From positions 4,290,001 to 4,354,000 of the forward strand of contig JACCIC010000003.1 of the NCBI GenBank assembly GCA_018907035.1: DNA of 64,000 nucleotides, in the 5' to 3' direction. Source of the stretch: Sycobia sp. Sy_11 (taxonomy: Eukaryota; Arthropoda; Insecta; Hymenoptera; Epichrysomallidae). The position numbers and the translations under genes are program-made. Below, in pieces: positions 11,811-24,720 of the stretch (the first letter of the stretch is position 1; each line of letters starts with the position of its first letter). The notes under the pieces are model-generated. The model did no database searches and was not told the DNA's origin. It saw nothing but the letters and a program-made list of their open reading frames with translations.

Positions 11811-12900
11811 TTTTTCATTAGACCGTCACGCGCACCGGGCTGACTTTTGCGTCGAAATCTGCTAATACGGTAATGCGAACGAGGATTTAGTAGAATTGGG
11901 GTTATAAGCAAGAAAAGATTATCTAATTAATCGATCCTAATTCGATGTGTTACGACGCTTCTTTAAGAATCGGGAGTTTCTTAACATACGAAAAGAACAT
12001 ATAACATTTAAGGTATCTCATTTGACTCAGTATGATGTGGACCCAAAAATAGAAATTACCTGTTCACCTGTCTATATCTGCCCCCTGAACTTGTATCTAA
12101 AAAGAAAATAATTTGAATTATTTGCACAGTTTTGAGTTCGCTTTTTGAGTTCGTTTTTTCTTGATCTCAAAATAACTTGTGATATATCAAAATTATTTTA
12201 ATTTGTGAAACAGCTGGGCATACGGAACAGGTTGTAATCTGTTTTTTGAGTACCGATATAGGGAATCGGCCATACGCAACTACGTTTCCAACGTATTGAA
12301 TTTCATGGTATTGAAAAAATACTTTAAACTGCTTGTTTTAAATGAATGTTAAACAAGTTTATGAAAAGACAAATGCACAAACTATCGATAATGGATTCAG
12401 TTTCGCATTTATGTTACCTATTCTTCTGCTTCAAGATCGCACTTTAAAGAAAAATAAGAGCTTGTGTTTGAATAAGATTCAGACAAATACGGTTATCTTG
12501 GAAGTTCCTATGGATGTCGTATGAAATCGCGTTTGTTCGGCCGATGATTTGGATTAAAAGTGATTCTGGAGCCGTTTATGTTTATTGGTTCTCGAAGATT
12601 TTTGCACGCCCAATTCGATTCGCAGCAGGCTTTAATCATTCGGTCGAAAATCTCAAGAGGCATACACAAACACAAATACTTACCCTACACGTACACCGAC
12701 CCAGTTCAGAGTCACACATACCTACAGGGAAAGGAAGAGAGAAAAAGCGACCGAGAGGGAGAGAGAGTGAGCCTGAGAAGCACATCCGACGAATTTATTC
12801 GCACCGGCTGGGATGTCCTTCATGATTCCATATACACAGTATCGATCAGCAGCAGCTTTTCCCCGTTTCTTCCCATTTTTCGCGTCACCGACTTTCCGAT
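11811..12900. other. AT-rich to mixed spacer
   Basis: AT-rich up to about 12500 and then mixed. It contains a small repeat of TTTGAGTTCG near 12131-12160. A donor-like minus-strand site (GTAGG/GTAAGTATT, about 12675-12690) is present without a supporting exon. No supported gene. Confidence 0.5.
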
Positions 12901-12930
12901 CCCCCGCGATGCTCTTCGCTTCCTACCTTC

Positions 12931-12941
12931 CACTCTCTCTT

Positions 12942-12978
<37 letters not shown>
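12931..12978. repeat. (CT)n microsatellite
   Basis: CT array with short interruptions, inside a pyrimidine-rich segment. Confidence 0.95.
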
Positions 12979-12979
<1 letters not shown>

Positions 12980-13631
12980 CCACAGCCTCCCTCCATTGCT
13001 CTCCGCGGCTTTTTATATCTCCTCTTATAACAGCTTGCCGATTCTCAGCGCGAGCGTCTTTCCAGCCATACTATATAGATCTTGCCGTTATACAATCTTC
13101 AAGTCAAGCTGAAACGCCAGTGAACAGCGCCTGTCGCTATTTTGTGCCCGCGTCCCATCGTCTCTTTTTATACAGACACACCGCGCGCGCGCACACATAC
13201 ACACACACACACAGACTGTGTTGAGTTAGTATAGTCCGTCGGTGCAAGATGCTCTCGACATACGTCTATCCGAAAACTGTGCGGTGGACTCTGAATACAT
13301 GCAAGAGCGCGACTGGATTTCCACCTCCTCCCTAAGATGCCAACGCTTCGACACCTGCTGTCATAAGGCAGAAACCCTTTCTAAGTACAAATGTATGAAT
13401 TTCTCTCTCGCCTTTATTCCAATTGACGTGGCGCTTTCTCTCGCCGATTTCTGTGTCAAGAGTAACTTCGACGCACTGTCTCTTTCGACGAATGCAAAGA
13501 CTTATACGCTGCGCATGGACTCACGATAAACAGAAAAAAATTCTGCACTACCAACTCGCTCTATTACTGTTTCTCGGCGATAAAAACTCTCCTCCCATGG
13601 ATTTTGCCCATTGTTTGCATTTTCCGCTAGT
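12979..13631. other. Mixed-composition non-coding segment
   Basis: Moderate GC with no domain-bearing frame. The alternating CG/CA tract at 13177-13213 is the only structured element. Confidence 0.5.
13177..13213. repeat. (CG)n(CA)n alternating tract
   Basis: CG units followed by CA units with one CATA interruption. It is an alternating purine-pyrimidine run that is prone to Z-DNA. Confidence 0.9.
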
Positions 13632-13646
13632 CCCTCTCTCTGTGCC

Positions 13647-13689
<43 letters not shown>
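13632..13689. repeat. (CT)n microsatellite
   Basis: CT array with TGTG and CTGT interruptions in its 5' half and a pure 3' half. Confidence 0.96.
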
Positions 13690-13690
<1 letters not shown>

Positions 13691-13930
13691 ATTTCTTCTA
13701 CCGTTGTGAAATGACGCGAAAGCGAAAGTGCAAAGAAGGGCGAGGCAGCCGTGACGGTGCCGCCGCCAGCCCTCGCGAATACATCGGTCGTATTGAAATG
13801 GATGGAGGGTGCGCGAGTCTTCGATATCAAAGAAAGAAAGATGAAAGGTTTTGGGATGTATTTGCCACCCCCCCGGCGATTTGTCCGTCTTTACGTTTTG
13901 GTTCGCCACCCCTTCCCCCTTGACGTATGA
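13690..13930. other. GC-rich patch
   Basis: Short GC-rich patch after the CT array, with overlapping frames on both strands and no domain. Confidence 0.4.
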
Positions 13931-14976
13931 TCGAACCCACGTCCTCTTTCTCAAACGTATAGTACGTAGGCAGACGGTGCGAGATTCTATCTACTACATC
14001 GCATTGCTTCGGCGAAAAAAGGATCATATAGATTTTATTTTTTTTTTTAGGGAAAATAGAGGTATTCTTAGAGGTATATTTAGAGCATTTATTTTTGAAT
14101 AATATAATGCCCTCGTATCTTTAATTATGTATTCGTATACCTATGATTACGGGCTAGTATATTACAAAAAAAATTGAAAACTATCACCGTTGAGTATGTA
14201 ATATATTCCGTTCAAAATTTATACTTAAATGAAATCCGTTATTTAAAATAAAGGAAGCAGCTGTAATAGTAACAACGATATTGTTTGATGGTAATCATGT
14301 ACATTATGTCTTCTAACTGATAAAGAGAGCATATTATGATACTCCGAGCTCGAAAATTCTATAACTTGACCCATTATTGCCTTTCACATTTATGGTAATA
14401 AAAATAAATAATATGTGTGTCTGCAGTTAACAAACATCTGCATAACATATATTTTTATCTTCCTGATTATTCCTTTGATAACGATAACCATTACAACAGC
14501 AATAATTTTCTAAGCAAATGCATACTTTTTTCTAATGTCTTTGTTTACTTAGACTATTAAATTCTGTATTTACATCTAATGATTTTTAAATAATTTATAG
14601 TATAAGATATTATATATATGTATATATGAAAAGCTGTTAATATTAAAGAATTGCCTAAACAAATACATACACTAAATATATGTCTATATGAAAGTTATTA
14701 TTATTAATATTGTTTTGAAAACTAGAGCTCCACTAACTGGCTATTATTTATGACTCAGGGACGTTTTGAATAATACATAATAAATTTTGATGAGAAATCG
14801 TCTCTAAAATTAAGAGTAAAACCACCCTTATTGTTAGGAAAATTGTAAGAAATTTTAGCGACACGCCAGCCCTTCAACAGACCTGATTGTTTATATTCAA
14901 AGTGTTCGCATTTGCTATCGATGTTATCGATTTTTAAGTACTAATCGAGTGTGTAAAGACCTCTATTTTGTTATCA
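13931..14976. other. AT-rich spacer
   Basis: AT-rich, with a T10-rich run near 14036-14049. I see no gene. Confidence 0.6.
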
Positions 14977-14982
14977 ATATAT

Positions 14983-15042
<60 letters not shown>
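14977..15042. repeat. (TA)n microsatellite
   Basis: TA array with a pure core at about 14985-15035 and imperfect ends. Confidence 0.96.
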
Positions 15043-15095
15043 ATTAAGTAACGTATAGAATAAAACGAAACCACAACATGCGAAGCTCAAATATT

Positions 15096-15097
15096 CT

Positions 15098-15129
<32 letters not shown>

Positions 15130-15140
15130 TTCTCTCTTTC
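15096..15140. repeat. (CT)n microsatellite
   Basis: CT array interrupted by TTCTC and TTT, 55 bp downstream of the TA array. Confidence 0.95.
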
Positions 15141-15214
15141 TATTAATTATAAGAAATAATCGTGCCCCTGGAGCGCGGATAACAATAACATATATCGAAA
15201 AACGGAGCCGAAGC

Positions 15215-15840
15215 CCCGCAGGCAATCACTTTGCATTATTATCGCTTTCCTGAAAATCGGCTAATTAATCCCGAGCCACCGCGCCGCATTTACGCGAAAC
15301 ATTTGCCCGCGCCGCGGCACTCATTTATGGCTTTTTCGCAGCGCGGTTCCCTCCCAACCCCCCTACCGCGCACGCCAGCTCGGATAATTCATTGCCCGAC
15401 GCGAGCTTTTACGCGCCCGCGATCCGATCGGAGACGCGCCCGGGCACGGGATGTAGCGGTGCGTGGAGGGAGCGCGATGAGGGGGGGGGTGGGTGGGGCC
15501 GGGCTGCGAACGCGCGCACCAGCCCAGATACACGCGGGGCGGCTCCTTTCGCGTGCGCGCACCCTCGGCGCTCTCGCGCGATTGTCTCTCGCGATAATTT
15601 CACGAAGAGCGGGGGGAGGGGGCGGTGGGGTGGGGGCGCAACGGCTGTGGAATCGCGAAACGTATGTTGTGCCGGAATATTTCCATTCCAGGTCTCTCGC
15701 GGGTAATTGAGGCGCGAACGTGGATGGGGAGTGCGCGTGGGCGATTTCAGTTTTCTTTGTCCACGAGTCGCGTGGTATTTTCACGAATCGGCGGTTCTCT
15801 AATCGCCAGGAGATCGCGTGAAAATCTAATTTTAATCGCG
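15215..15840. promoter_or_regulatory. GC-rich island with homeodomain-type cores, candidate enhancer
   Basis: CpG-rich island whose 5' part carries AT-rich transcription-factor-like cores: TAATTAATCCC at about 15262-15272, TTTATGG at 15324-15330 and GGATAATTCATT at about 15382-15393. TAATTA and TAATCC are known cores for homeodomain proteins, and TTTATGG resembles Caudal/Abd-B-type sites. G9 lies at 15481-15489. Overlapping frames on both strands have no domain. The enhancer role is inferred from motif composition only. Confidence 0.35.
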
Positions 15841-16560
15841 AAACGTTTAGACTAATTCTATTAGCTTTCCCATATTTGTGAAAGCTGAGAGTGCTCATTA
15901 TCACGTAAATGTCTTTTTGCTACTTGTGTAGAGAATTGCGAACAAACTAGAATATAGAGAGATGTTAATGTTTTTCCATAAAAGAGGGGTAGTGACTGTA
16001 AGCACTACGCCTTTATTAACGGTTCGAAATTATGGTTTACTGTAGGATATCTATCTTCAAAAATTAAGAATAATTTGAATATTTATTTCAATTAAATTTT
16101 CTTTATTTTTTGTCTTACTGAATACAAGCCATTGTATTTCAGAATTTGATTATGATTTTTCATCGATGAATGATGGCTTCAAATTGATGTTCTTATTTAT
16201 ACAAGATAACTTCTATCAGATGTCAGTATTAACATTTCATATATTGATTGTAATTTGTATTAAATAATTGAGTTCTGCCGTGCAATCAGACTTTCTATCT
16301 AAATTATTTGTTCCAAGCTAGTTTTCTGTGGAGAGTATAATGGAAAAATTTCTAATAAAGCAAAAACGTCTAGAATTTTCATTTCAAAAAGTAGAGATGT
16401 GTGTTTCTGTTTTTCAAAGTTTCGCATCCGTAGCAATATAAATCGTTTTAGATCGAGCAAGCGCAGCGTCGATTCGAAACAACGCTGAATGTTTTTTTCC
16501 TCCTTTTGATCAATAAAATATTCATGCGAAGTTTATCGTTAGGAAAATCGTTTTCTAATT
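15841..16560. other. AT-rich spacer
   Basis: AT-rich, no gene or array seen. Confidence 0.6.
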
Positions 16561-17640
16561 TAGTTAATGGAACAAGCGGACAATGCCGTTACTATAACGC
16601 ACGACGCCCCTCGGGCTGTCCCGTTTATTTTATCTCCTCGCTGGGATCGATATCGCTTAATTGATTTTCGCCTATTCATACGGGACTTTTATGAATTCGC
16701 TCGCGCGGCAGGCCGGTCGCCCTTGCTCGATACCGGCGATGTCAAAGGGTCGAACGATGAAATTCGCGACGAGGAATTTCGAAGCGCGACCGCGACCGCG
16801 GACCTCGGGGCGACGGCTATTCCGGTAGAACATTATTGTTTCATTTCGGCGCACTCGACGTCGAGAGCGGGCATTTTTTTTTTTTTTTTTTGCGAAAAGC
16901 AAAGAGTAAGCGGCAAGGGAAAGACCAGGTAGTGTAAAAATAACGAAAGCAAATGCAGTTAAATCCGATCTGGATGTATCCCCCCCCCCCCGACCATTGA
17001 TGCAAACGTGATTATTCTATAATCGGAACGCGAGAGCAGGCTTGCTGCTTTCTTTATTAACGACGCGTGTATAAGTGTGAGAGGATTGTGCATGGATGCT
17101 GAGAAAATGTCGAAACCCCGCGCTCCCATTTGCGCGGGTTATTCACAAGGCCGAGCGAGGCCGCGAACTCGACGCGGATGCGCGGGCGTTAATGCCGAAT
17201 AAGAGCGACCAGCGAGTGGTTACGCGCGCGGAGGAGGTGTCGGTCAATCGGGCGGTAAATTACGCGGAGGGCGGGGAGGGGAGCCATGCGCGCTCGGTTA
17301 TTTCAAGCGGCTTACGTTCATTGTTAAAGCGAATTTCCCGAAGCCCCCCGCGTTTTTCCGTGGGGCGAGGCGGGGGAGGGGGAGGGTGGCGAAGGACGAA
17401 CGCGAGAATAGAACCGACGTGGGTAGCTCGCGCAAAATATTCATTCGTGCAGCTCCGGTGGCTTTCCGTTTTAGCGTATTACATATAGCTCTTCCATTCC
17501 AGGGTAGCGAGTGGGCGCGATACTCTTATACGTGCGCATAGATCGACGAATGATATTATTCGTTAATTTCCGGAGCATCGGCGCGCTATTTTATCGTCGC
17601 GCTCCGGAACTGGTTTCTCGTCCCGTTCTTGATAAAATTT
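16561..17640. other. GC/CpG-rich double island
   Basis: Two CpG-rich blocks (about 16561-16920 and 17030-17640) separated by T18 at 16874-16891 and C12 at 16980-16991. Frames of 121 and 130 codons run through them with no recognisable domain. Two adjacent inverted repeats close the region at 17546-17609. Candidate regulatory DNA. Confidence 0.4.
17546..17609. repeat. Two adjacent inverted repeats
   Basis: ACGAAT (17546-17551) pairs with ATTCGT (17558-17563). TTCCGGAGC (17568-17576) pairs perfectly with GCTCCGGAA (17601-17609) across a 24-base loop. They could be cruciforms, RNA stems or dimeric binding sites. Confidence 0.75.
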
Positions 17641-18170
17641 GTAGAAACGCCCAGGCAGTCGAGGTAAAAACAGTACTGCGATTAAGTTGACTTAGCTAAC
17701 GATAGGACTGTGCCTATTGAGGGCCTACGATTATATAATTCTAAATTGCTGTTTATTTTAATGAACGAGCCGACTCACAATGACATCCACGAATTTCTTT
17801 GTATCGTCGAAAATTTTTTATGGATTGTGTATTTATATTTATCAGAATTCCAGTACAAGCACTTATTGTTTCCGTATTTACCTTAAGCATTCATGCAGAA
17901 CACGAATTCGACGATGTTGATGTTCAATCGTAGTTAATGTTCAATGTAAATGTAATTTCATAAATTGCATACAGATCATTATTAAAAACTATAATATTTA
18001 TTGATTTTCTTCGATGTAACTTCATTATTGCGAATTTTTCTCCTCAACGAGCAAGTTTTATATTCCCCTAAACGACAGAGTAAGTACCAATTAGTCCTAT
18101 AGATATTGAAAAAAATCCTATTAACAACGTGCATCGTGGACGTATATATCCGAAATAGATTGGCGTATAA
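17641..18170. other. AT-rich spacer
   Basis: AT-rich, nothing supported. Confidence 0.6.
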
Positions 18171-18529
18171 TCTACTCGGCAACAAATCCTGCACTCCGGA
18201 ACGCAAGACGAAGGAGAAAGCAAAAGGCGCGCGTTTTTAAGTCGAGGCGTCTTCCGAACGGATTTCAACGCGTCCTCGCGTCGCGGGCACGCGTTTGCCG
18301 GGGAATGGAAATGACTTCGATAGACTTACGCACGTACATAAATCTCCAACCCATCTTATCCTCCTGCATTCTTCCTTTTCCTCTCTTGCCGCGCTCGCCC
18401 GCCCATTGTTACGTCGAGCGGTCGATCGTCGACGTTGCGCAACGATTCTCAACTCTCCCCTCCTCCACCCACTCTATCTTCCTATGCGCGCGTCACACTC
18501 TCTTATTGGATAGATTTCCTTCTATTTTC

Positions 18530-18577
<48 letters not shown>

Positions 18578-18720
18578 CCTCTCCTTCTCTATCTCACCGT
18601 CTGCTCTCGATTTACATGTTTACGGGCACACTGTAAGTTAGTTGCTCAGACGGTCAGCGACAGCGTATGGGCGAAGAGAAGGATGGAAATTGATTTACGG
18701 CTCGATAGAAGCGGGAATAA
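18171..18720. other. GC-rich island with CT array
   Basis: CpG-rich island interrupted by the CT array at 18532-18590. The 203-codon frame across it (18305-18916) includes a Ser-Leu repeat and has no domain, so I do not call it a gene. Confidence 0.4.
18532..18590. repeat. (CT)n microsatellite
   Basis: CT array with a few T and C interruptions. Confidence 0.96.
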
Positions 18721-19830
18721 GGGTGAATTTTGGGTTATACGTCGAAATCGAATTTATATAATGTTAGAACGTAAAGTGTTTTCGAGTGCACGACTTATTT
18801 TTTGCTCAAGATATGATTTTTTAATATCCGACGAAAATGTATTATTCGGAACGATTATTTTGAAATGTTATTTAAATTTAAGTATCGTCCATTTTAAATT
18901 TTCCATGATACAATGAATATTCAATTATGAGATTTTTGATTTTACGCTATTGATCAATGTTATTTATAGGAACTGAAATATTTATTTAGCTTTCACGAAT
19001 CTAAAATAAGGTACACGTATTCGATGAATGGTTTCAATATTAGCACATTGTGTATAATATTGCTTTTTTCAATAACCTTGTCTCTATTGTGAGTCATTGA
19101 CTTCGATATTCAATTCTGTCTTTCCTGTTATAGATCTATTAAGAAAGCCTCTCACATACGTGCTTCTTACACAGTTGGCATTCTCCAAAATATATTTTGA
19201 AACTTATTAGGGTATGGGACTGATTCTCGATTCTGTTTTCTGAAAAATGTTCAAACAATATGTGTATTGAAATGTTTAAATATTTATCTATCATAATTAA
19301 TTATATTATCCATAATCGGACGTTATAATTATCGAAATTTTTTTATTTTTTGAATTTACAAAAAAAAATCGTTTTTTCCGTCCTTCACATTCATAAAATA
19401 TTAATAAATACCTTCAATTTTATGAACTAACATAAAAAAAATAAGAACGCACGCCGATATTCTCACTGCCTATATGGAATGCCAACACTACCCCCAACCG
19501 CCGTGGCTCGCTTGTCCTCTTGCATCATTGGACGAAAACACGCATATACATATATATACATTTGCGTGAATTAGGCATTCCGTCCGTCCCACGCATACAT
19601 GTATAAGGTATCTAAATACATTTAAACAAATGCATAGTCCGATCACATATTACTTCAGTTGCTTTGAATATCACTGTACAACCTTAAATATCCTCGTTCT
19701 ACATGAAGTTATTTAATTTGGCAAAGAGAGAGGAAGAATGAGAGATCAACAGAGATAAAGAGAGAGGGAGGCAATAACACTGCATAAACTCGAGCATTCA
19801 AATTAACAATACAAGTTCGCCCATATCAAT
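18721..19830. other. AT-rich spacer
   Basis: AT-rich, with A8 near 19360 and a short imperfect purine (GAGA) stretch at about 19724-19770. No gene seen. Confidence 0.6.
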
Positions 19831-20310
19831 AAGTGGTGTTAGAAAAGGTCAACCGAGTTTTTTCGTATTCTCGCATTCTATCACCTCTGACATTCTCCGA
19901 TACCGTCAAAGACTACTCCTCCCCTTTGCTTCGAAATTTTGACGAATTCACCGTATCACCGAGGCCTGATTGCGCGGTGTCGCGTCTACGAGATACCTCC
20001 CTCTTTTCCCGTTGGGGGGAGCTTCCTTTAACACTACTCTTATACCTACCTCCGATGATCTCTTGCACCGCCTAGGGGGGGGGGGCATTGCTTCACGCGC
20101 AATTACACTAGTCATCCGAGCCCGCGGACTCCGCCAGCGGCCGACGGTCCGAGGTATTATTGCCGACGAGAATCGTAAAATTTGCAGCGTTAATTGAAAG
20201 TCCGAGCCACGAGAGCCGGTCCAGGGGTGGCCGAGGGGGTGGGGCTCTCGTTCTCTCGAGAGGACACGCCTTTAGCCCGAGGGGATTAGCCGAGAGAGGG
20301 ATAGTAGCTT
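19831..20310. other. GC-rich island
   Basis: GC-rich block containing G11 at 20075-20085 and a G-rich segment near 20221-20250. No domain-bearing frame. Confidence 0.4.
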
Positions 20311-20840
20311 AACTGAGTCAGTTTTCTTTTAATTTCAGCACGTAGATTAACATGCCTCTCATGATATAACACCGATAATCGGGGTCAGCACAATCTTTTA
20401 TGAAAGAGAGGATTTGTACTACAAATCGATATTTTAGAGTATCTTTAGAAGATTAATTGTACATATTATGAGAATAATAGAGTCAGAGAATAGGTAAAAA
20501 AAATTCAAAACTACCAATGTAAGGCGTAATTGAAATTACTGGTAAAGATATTTTTATTGCTGAACGAAATAGGCCTACCTATAATAAGCATCAAACGTTA
20601 ATCTAGATCGAAAAAAAGATCTGTAACGTTGACTACACAAAAAACAGTAATCGCCTTTTTTAAGATGGGGGGGGGGGTGAAATTAGAGACTGTACAATTA
20701 TTTCTTTTGATAACCGTGATAATTTGACCTATATTCGGAGAATTTGACACATAAGTAATATTGAAATGAAATTCGCTAGGTTTTAATTCAAGCATATCTG
20801 GCAAAAGGAAGACCGTTGTCCATAACAGATCGCCACGCGG
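20311..20840. other. AT-rich spacer with G11 run
   Basis: AT-rich apart from an isolated run of 11 G at 20667-20677. No gene seen. Confidence 0.6.
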
Positions 20841-21075
20841 CCTTATTTCACATTGCTACGCCCCTGCTTTATACGGCCTCGTGCGGCCTTCGGTACCGCG
20901 GGAAGCTCGGGATTATACACGGAGGGGTGGCTTAATCCATACGGAATTCAGGGCGCGATCGGTCGCTATCGTCCTGCATCCCAAGTGAATCGAGCGAGTG
21001 TTCGAGTCTTTCTCTGCTTTAGTACATCCATAACCCATATTGCAGGAGGATCTGTAAGTTCGCGAGGCTATTGAA
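20841..21075. other. Small GC-rich island
   Basis: Short island with a 73-codon frame lacking a recognisable domain. A donor-like TCT/GTAAGT lies near 21050-21058, but the exon assignment is unsupported. Confidence 0.35.
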
Positions 21076-22325
21076 AAGAATTTTTCCAGCTCAATTGTTT
21101 CACTCATTATGTCAGTAGCGATATTACTCTCGTTTCAATTTAATATTCATCTTAACGCCGCCCAACTACGGATCTGGCGGATCTCGATGATTTAGCTTCT
21201 CCGTCGGAATTTAGTTATAACTCGATTTAAATGAATTGGGATAAATCTAGCAAATGTCTTTCTTCTTCGTTTTTTCACCATTAATCGTTTATAAATTGGA
21301 CTAGTCGCTTAAGAGACTGTGATTTAATAAGTACTTTTATACTAACTGTATGGTGAGCTTTTCGATATCGTTCCTAAAGGATTCCTGTACAATTTTTAAT
21401 TCTATTTCAATTCTTCAACTCGTTGTTAATCGGATTTCATATATACGATTCGTTTAATATATATTTTTAAAGAAGAATTCGGTTATCCTGAATTCTCACA
21501 TTATAGATAGTTTTGAGAATTTATATAATAACGTAGTCATGGCTAAGCTAAAGTTAGCTCTATTGCTCTAATTTATATTCGTTTTTTTTCTGTTATTTTT
21601 AATTTAATTTATAAATTGCTCAATCAGAACATATGAAGAGAATATTTGGAATTTTATTCAAGTTACATGTACGTATAAGGAAATCAATACTGTACTTAAG
21701 TTAAGTAATTGAAAATACGTTTGTCCCACGATCTTTCCTTTTTGTCGTCTACGATCCTTCTTGTCCCTTCAATTTGGGTGGTCTCTCCTTTCGCCTTTCA
21801 AGTTGTTCGTGTCCTCGAAAAACTCTCTGTACATTTAACTTTGATCGAGAGTAAATTAATTGAAAGACTTTAAGTTGATTGTAGTCATTCATTGCTTTCT
21901 GATTCTGCTGCATTCGCGTAAAATCGTATCCGAATCGATTAAATAATTCATTTTATTCAATTATGGAATTTTCTCTCCTATATATTGTATTAATCAAGAG
22001 GGCTAATCTTATCTTTGTTAGTTTTAGTTTAGAATATTTTGAAATTCTGAAATTATAACTATTTCTGAGATCATATCTGTATTAAAAAAAAATCCTTAGG
22101 CAGGCCATAGTTTAATTTCCTTGTTTAAAAATTGCGGTATATATATTTTTTGTATCTATGTATCTTAAAGAACATACACCGCTGAAGTACGTGCTTTCTG
22201 GTTTCGTATTCTTGATTAAATTTGCAATTGCAACGCATGTAATTGTGTCATTTTTGGATTGTCCCTCTCGTAATAAAAAAGAAAAAGAGGAAAAGAAAAA
22301 ACGACTGACAGCACCGGAGGAGAGT
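21076..22325. other. AT-rich spacer
   Basis: AT-rich throughout. I found no array, hairpin or gene. Confidence 0.6.
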
Positions 22326-22573
22326 GATCAATCTGCTTGAATTGCTCGGGTGGCCCGTCGATTCTTATTCCGCGAAATCCGCAGCTAACGCGCGCGCTCG
22401 CGCGGTCGCTCTCGCAAGTTTATTCTATAAGTCGGAACCTTAGCAGCGCGGCGGAGTTTCCGCTCAAGGAGGCTCCTCGTTCCGGGGCGAAATTCGAGAG
22501 CGAGAGCTCGATTGCCCTTCGGCGATCGATAGTCGATTAGCCTTGAAGTAGACGGTGGGAGGGGGTCAGTCGA

Positions 22574-22575
<2 letters not shown>
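22326..22575. other. Small GC-rich island
   Basis: CpG-rich block with GCGCGCGCTCGCGCGG near 22388-22403, directly upstream of a long CT array. No gene seen. Confidence 0.4.

Positions 22576-22579
<4 letters not shown>

Positions 22580-22643
<64 letters not shown>
22580..22643. repeat. (CT)31 microsatellite
   Basis: About 62 bp of uninterrupted CT, the longest perfect CT array in the window. Confidence 0.98.
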
Positions 22644-22647
<4 letters not shown>

Positions 22648-23465
22648 TTGTATGGGATCGAGGAAATTGACTAAGTTTTACTATTCATAATCTACGTTGC
22701 CGGATGCAGTGGGTAAGGCCGACTTGTGTCTGCCTGAGTGGTTTTCCCGTGCACTATGGTACTTTTTTTTCTAAGGCGAGGTATGGAAATTTTAATAGAA
22801 TTCGTGCGCTGCTAAACCAGTTGAAAGATCAGTGAGCTTTTTTACGCGATAGACAAAGTATGCTAATAACGGTATACAGGGAAGAGAAATCAATTTCCTC
22901 TAATTTAGATAATAATAATCGTTGATACGAAAATTATGAAATTTTTGAACAAGTTAACGGGGGCAGCCGAGTTATTCATATCGAGAGAAAACAAAATTAT
23001 AAAAAGCATTCGGGCTTTTAATAGAAATTATTTTCAATAATGAAATAAAAGCTTTTCGTTGTGGAACAAGATATTTCACCTGATTCATTCTATATTTGTG
23101 TTTTCTAAAAATAATTTGAAATCTAATTTGATGATACGGCTTCATCTAAAATTTATTTAAAATTTTAATGTAACTGGAAAAATTGGACGAAATGGCGCAT
23201 TAAATAAACTTTTATACATTGCAACGAGTCTGCGTTCGGATAAACGAATGGATAAATTTATCTTCTAAAGCAAAAGAGGTCACATGTATATCGAAAGTTG
23301 TTTATTACACGAATTAATATAATTTTCACAATTCTTGCATTATCGGATGAAATGCGCAGATCCAATGGCAAAAAGTCGAAGGCCGCGTATTATTAAAATT
23401 TAGGCTCATCCTTGCTCCATTAGAAATGCCGGCTACATGAAACATAATAATGCTCAATTACTCGC
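22644..23465. other. AT-rich spacer
   Basis: AT-rich with no supported feature. Confidence 0.6.
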
Positions 23466-23862
23466 CGACAACGAGCCGTGACTTTTTACGCACCGCCCTC
23501 GCCCCCACCCCTCCCCCTCCCTATGTTCCCCGTGTCAAACGACGACGAAGAATACGCCCGTCATACAGACCCCCTCCCTCCTCTCCCGAGTACGACTAGC
23601 AGTGGCGCTAAAATCGCCGCCCGTCTTTATACCAGCGCGTATATATAATATACACGTTTACACGCCCCGTATACGTGCGCTTACCGTGCCGGTATATAAT
23701 ATGGCCTCTCGTCGACACCGGCGCGCATCGCAATTAGCCTTTGTCGCGCGCGAATTTGACGAGCGAACCCTCTGCCCCCCTCACTCACTCTCGCGCGCTC
23801 ACACACGCACACAAATCCTAGTGTGCTCGCGGCCTTTGCCCTCACGCCCTTGTTTCTCGACG

Positions 23863-23905
<43 letters not shown>

Positions 23906-24120
23906 CTCCCCCGTGGCGCTCGTCATCTTCGTGTCGCTATATATGTACGCGAACTTATTTACAACGACAATACGTGGTCCGCGGCCTGTGATGCGCGCAT
24001 AGTCTACCCTATCAAGCGCGCTTCTACCCCTTGTATACGCAAGTTTTTCGAGCTTGCCCGTTGTTTCGTGATTCGGTGGGATCTCGGGAGTTTATCGCCG
24101 ACTGACTGCGAGGTTTGCAG
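23466..24120. other. GC-rich island
   Basis: Starts pyrimidine-rich (C-rich at 23490-23590), then mixes CpG-rich sequence with TATATAATATAC-type segments near 23640-23700, and contains the CT array at 23864-23903. The 129-codon frame is partly a repeat translation. Confidence 0.4.
23864..23903. repeat. (CT)n microsatellite
   Basis: CT array of about 20 units. Confidence 0.96.
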
Positions 24121-24720
24121 AATATCTACTTCATCCCTCGTGAATGCAATTTCCAAAACTACACATCAAAAATATATTAATAGTAGCATTATAAATAATG
24201 GCATATTGATGAAATTGTTTTACATTCTTAAGACTATACCTAATTTCTATACACTTGGCTATCGCTTCCGTTATCTTATGATTTTAATTTAATATAATTC
24301 ACCTTCATAAGTGTAAAATACATACAGTATTTCTGCTTACTTGAATTTAGCTTGCTTCAGAAGATTCGTAAGTTTCAATAAGTATATAATACTATATTTT
24401 TACTGGCTGCTATGTTTTTACTGGCTGCTCTACTGGCTGCTTCCTTATTAGAGAACCAAAAGAGATCGTTGGCCCTTCTCGATGAAACATTCTAAGAATA
24501 AAATAATAAAAGCATATTTTATGTGTTTTATTAATTTACACGTCCAGCTCATATGAATTGAAAAATAAATATCTGCTCTAACCTCAATACTTCTTTTGTA
24601 AGTCGAAAGATGTGCATACGTATTATTAACATTTTTTCATCACTATCCATAAACTAATATACGAACGTGCAATAGGTCGCTCCCTTTTGAACAGCGTCGC
24701 CATTGTAGAGAACTTCTTTT
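24121..24720. other. AT-rich spacer with decamer repeat
   Basis: AT-rich. The decamer TACTGGCTGC occurs three times at 24401-24440. No gene seen. Confidence 0.6.
24401..24440. repeat. TACTGGCTGC x3
   Basis: Three exact copies at 24401-24410, 24419-24428 and 24431-24440, with unequal spacers that are T-rich between the first two. Confidence 0.9.

Noticed and set aside
18305..18916. 203-codon plus-strand frame
   Set aside because: Its centre is a Ser-Leu repeat from the CT array and its ends lack any domain.
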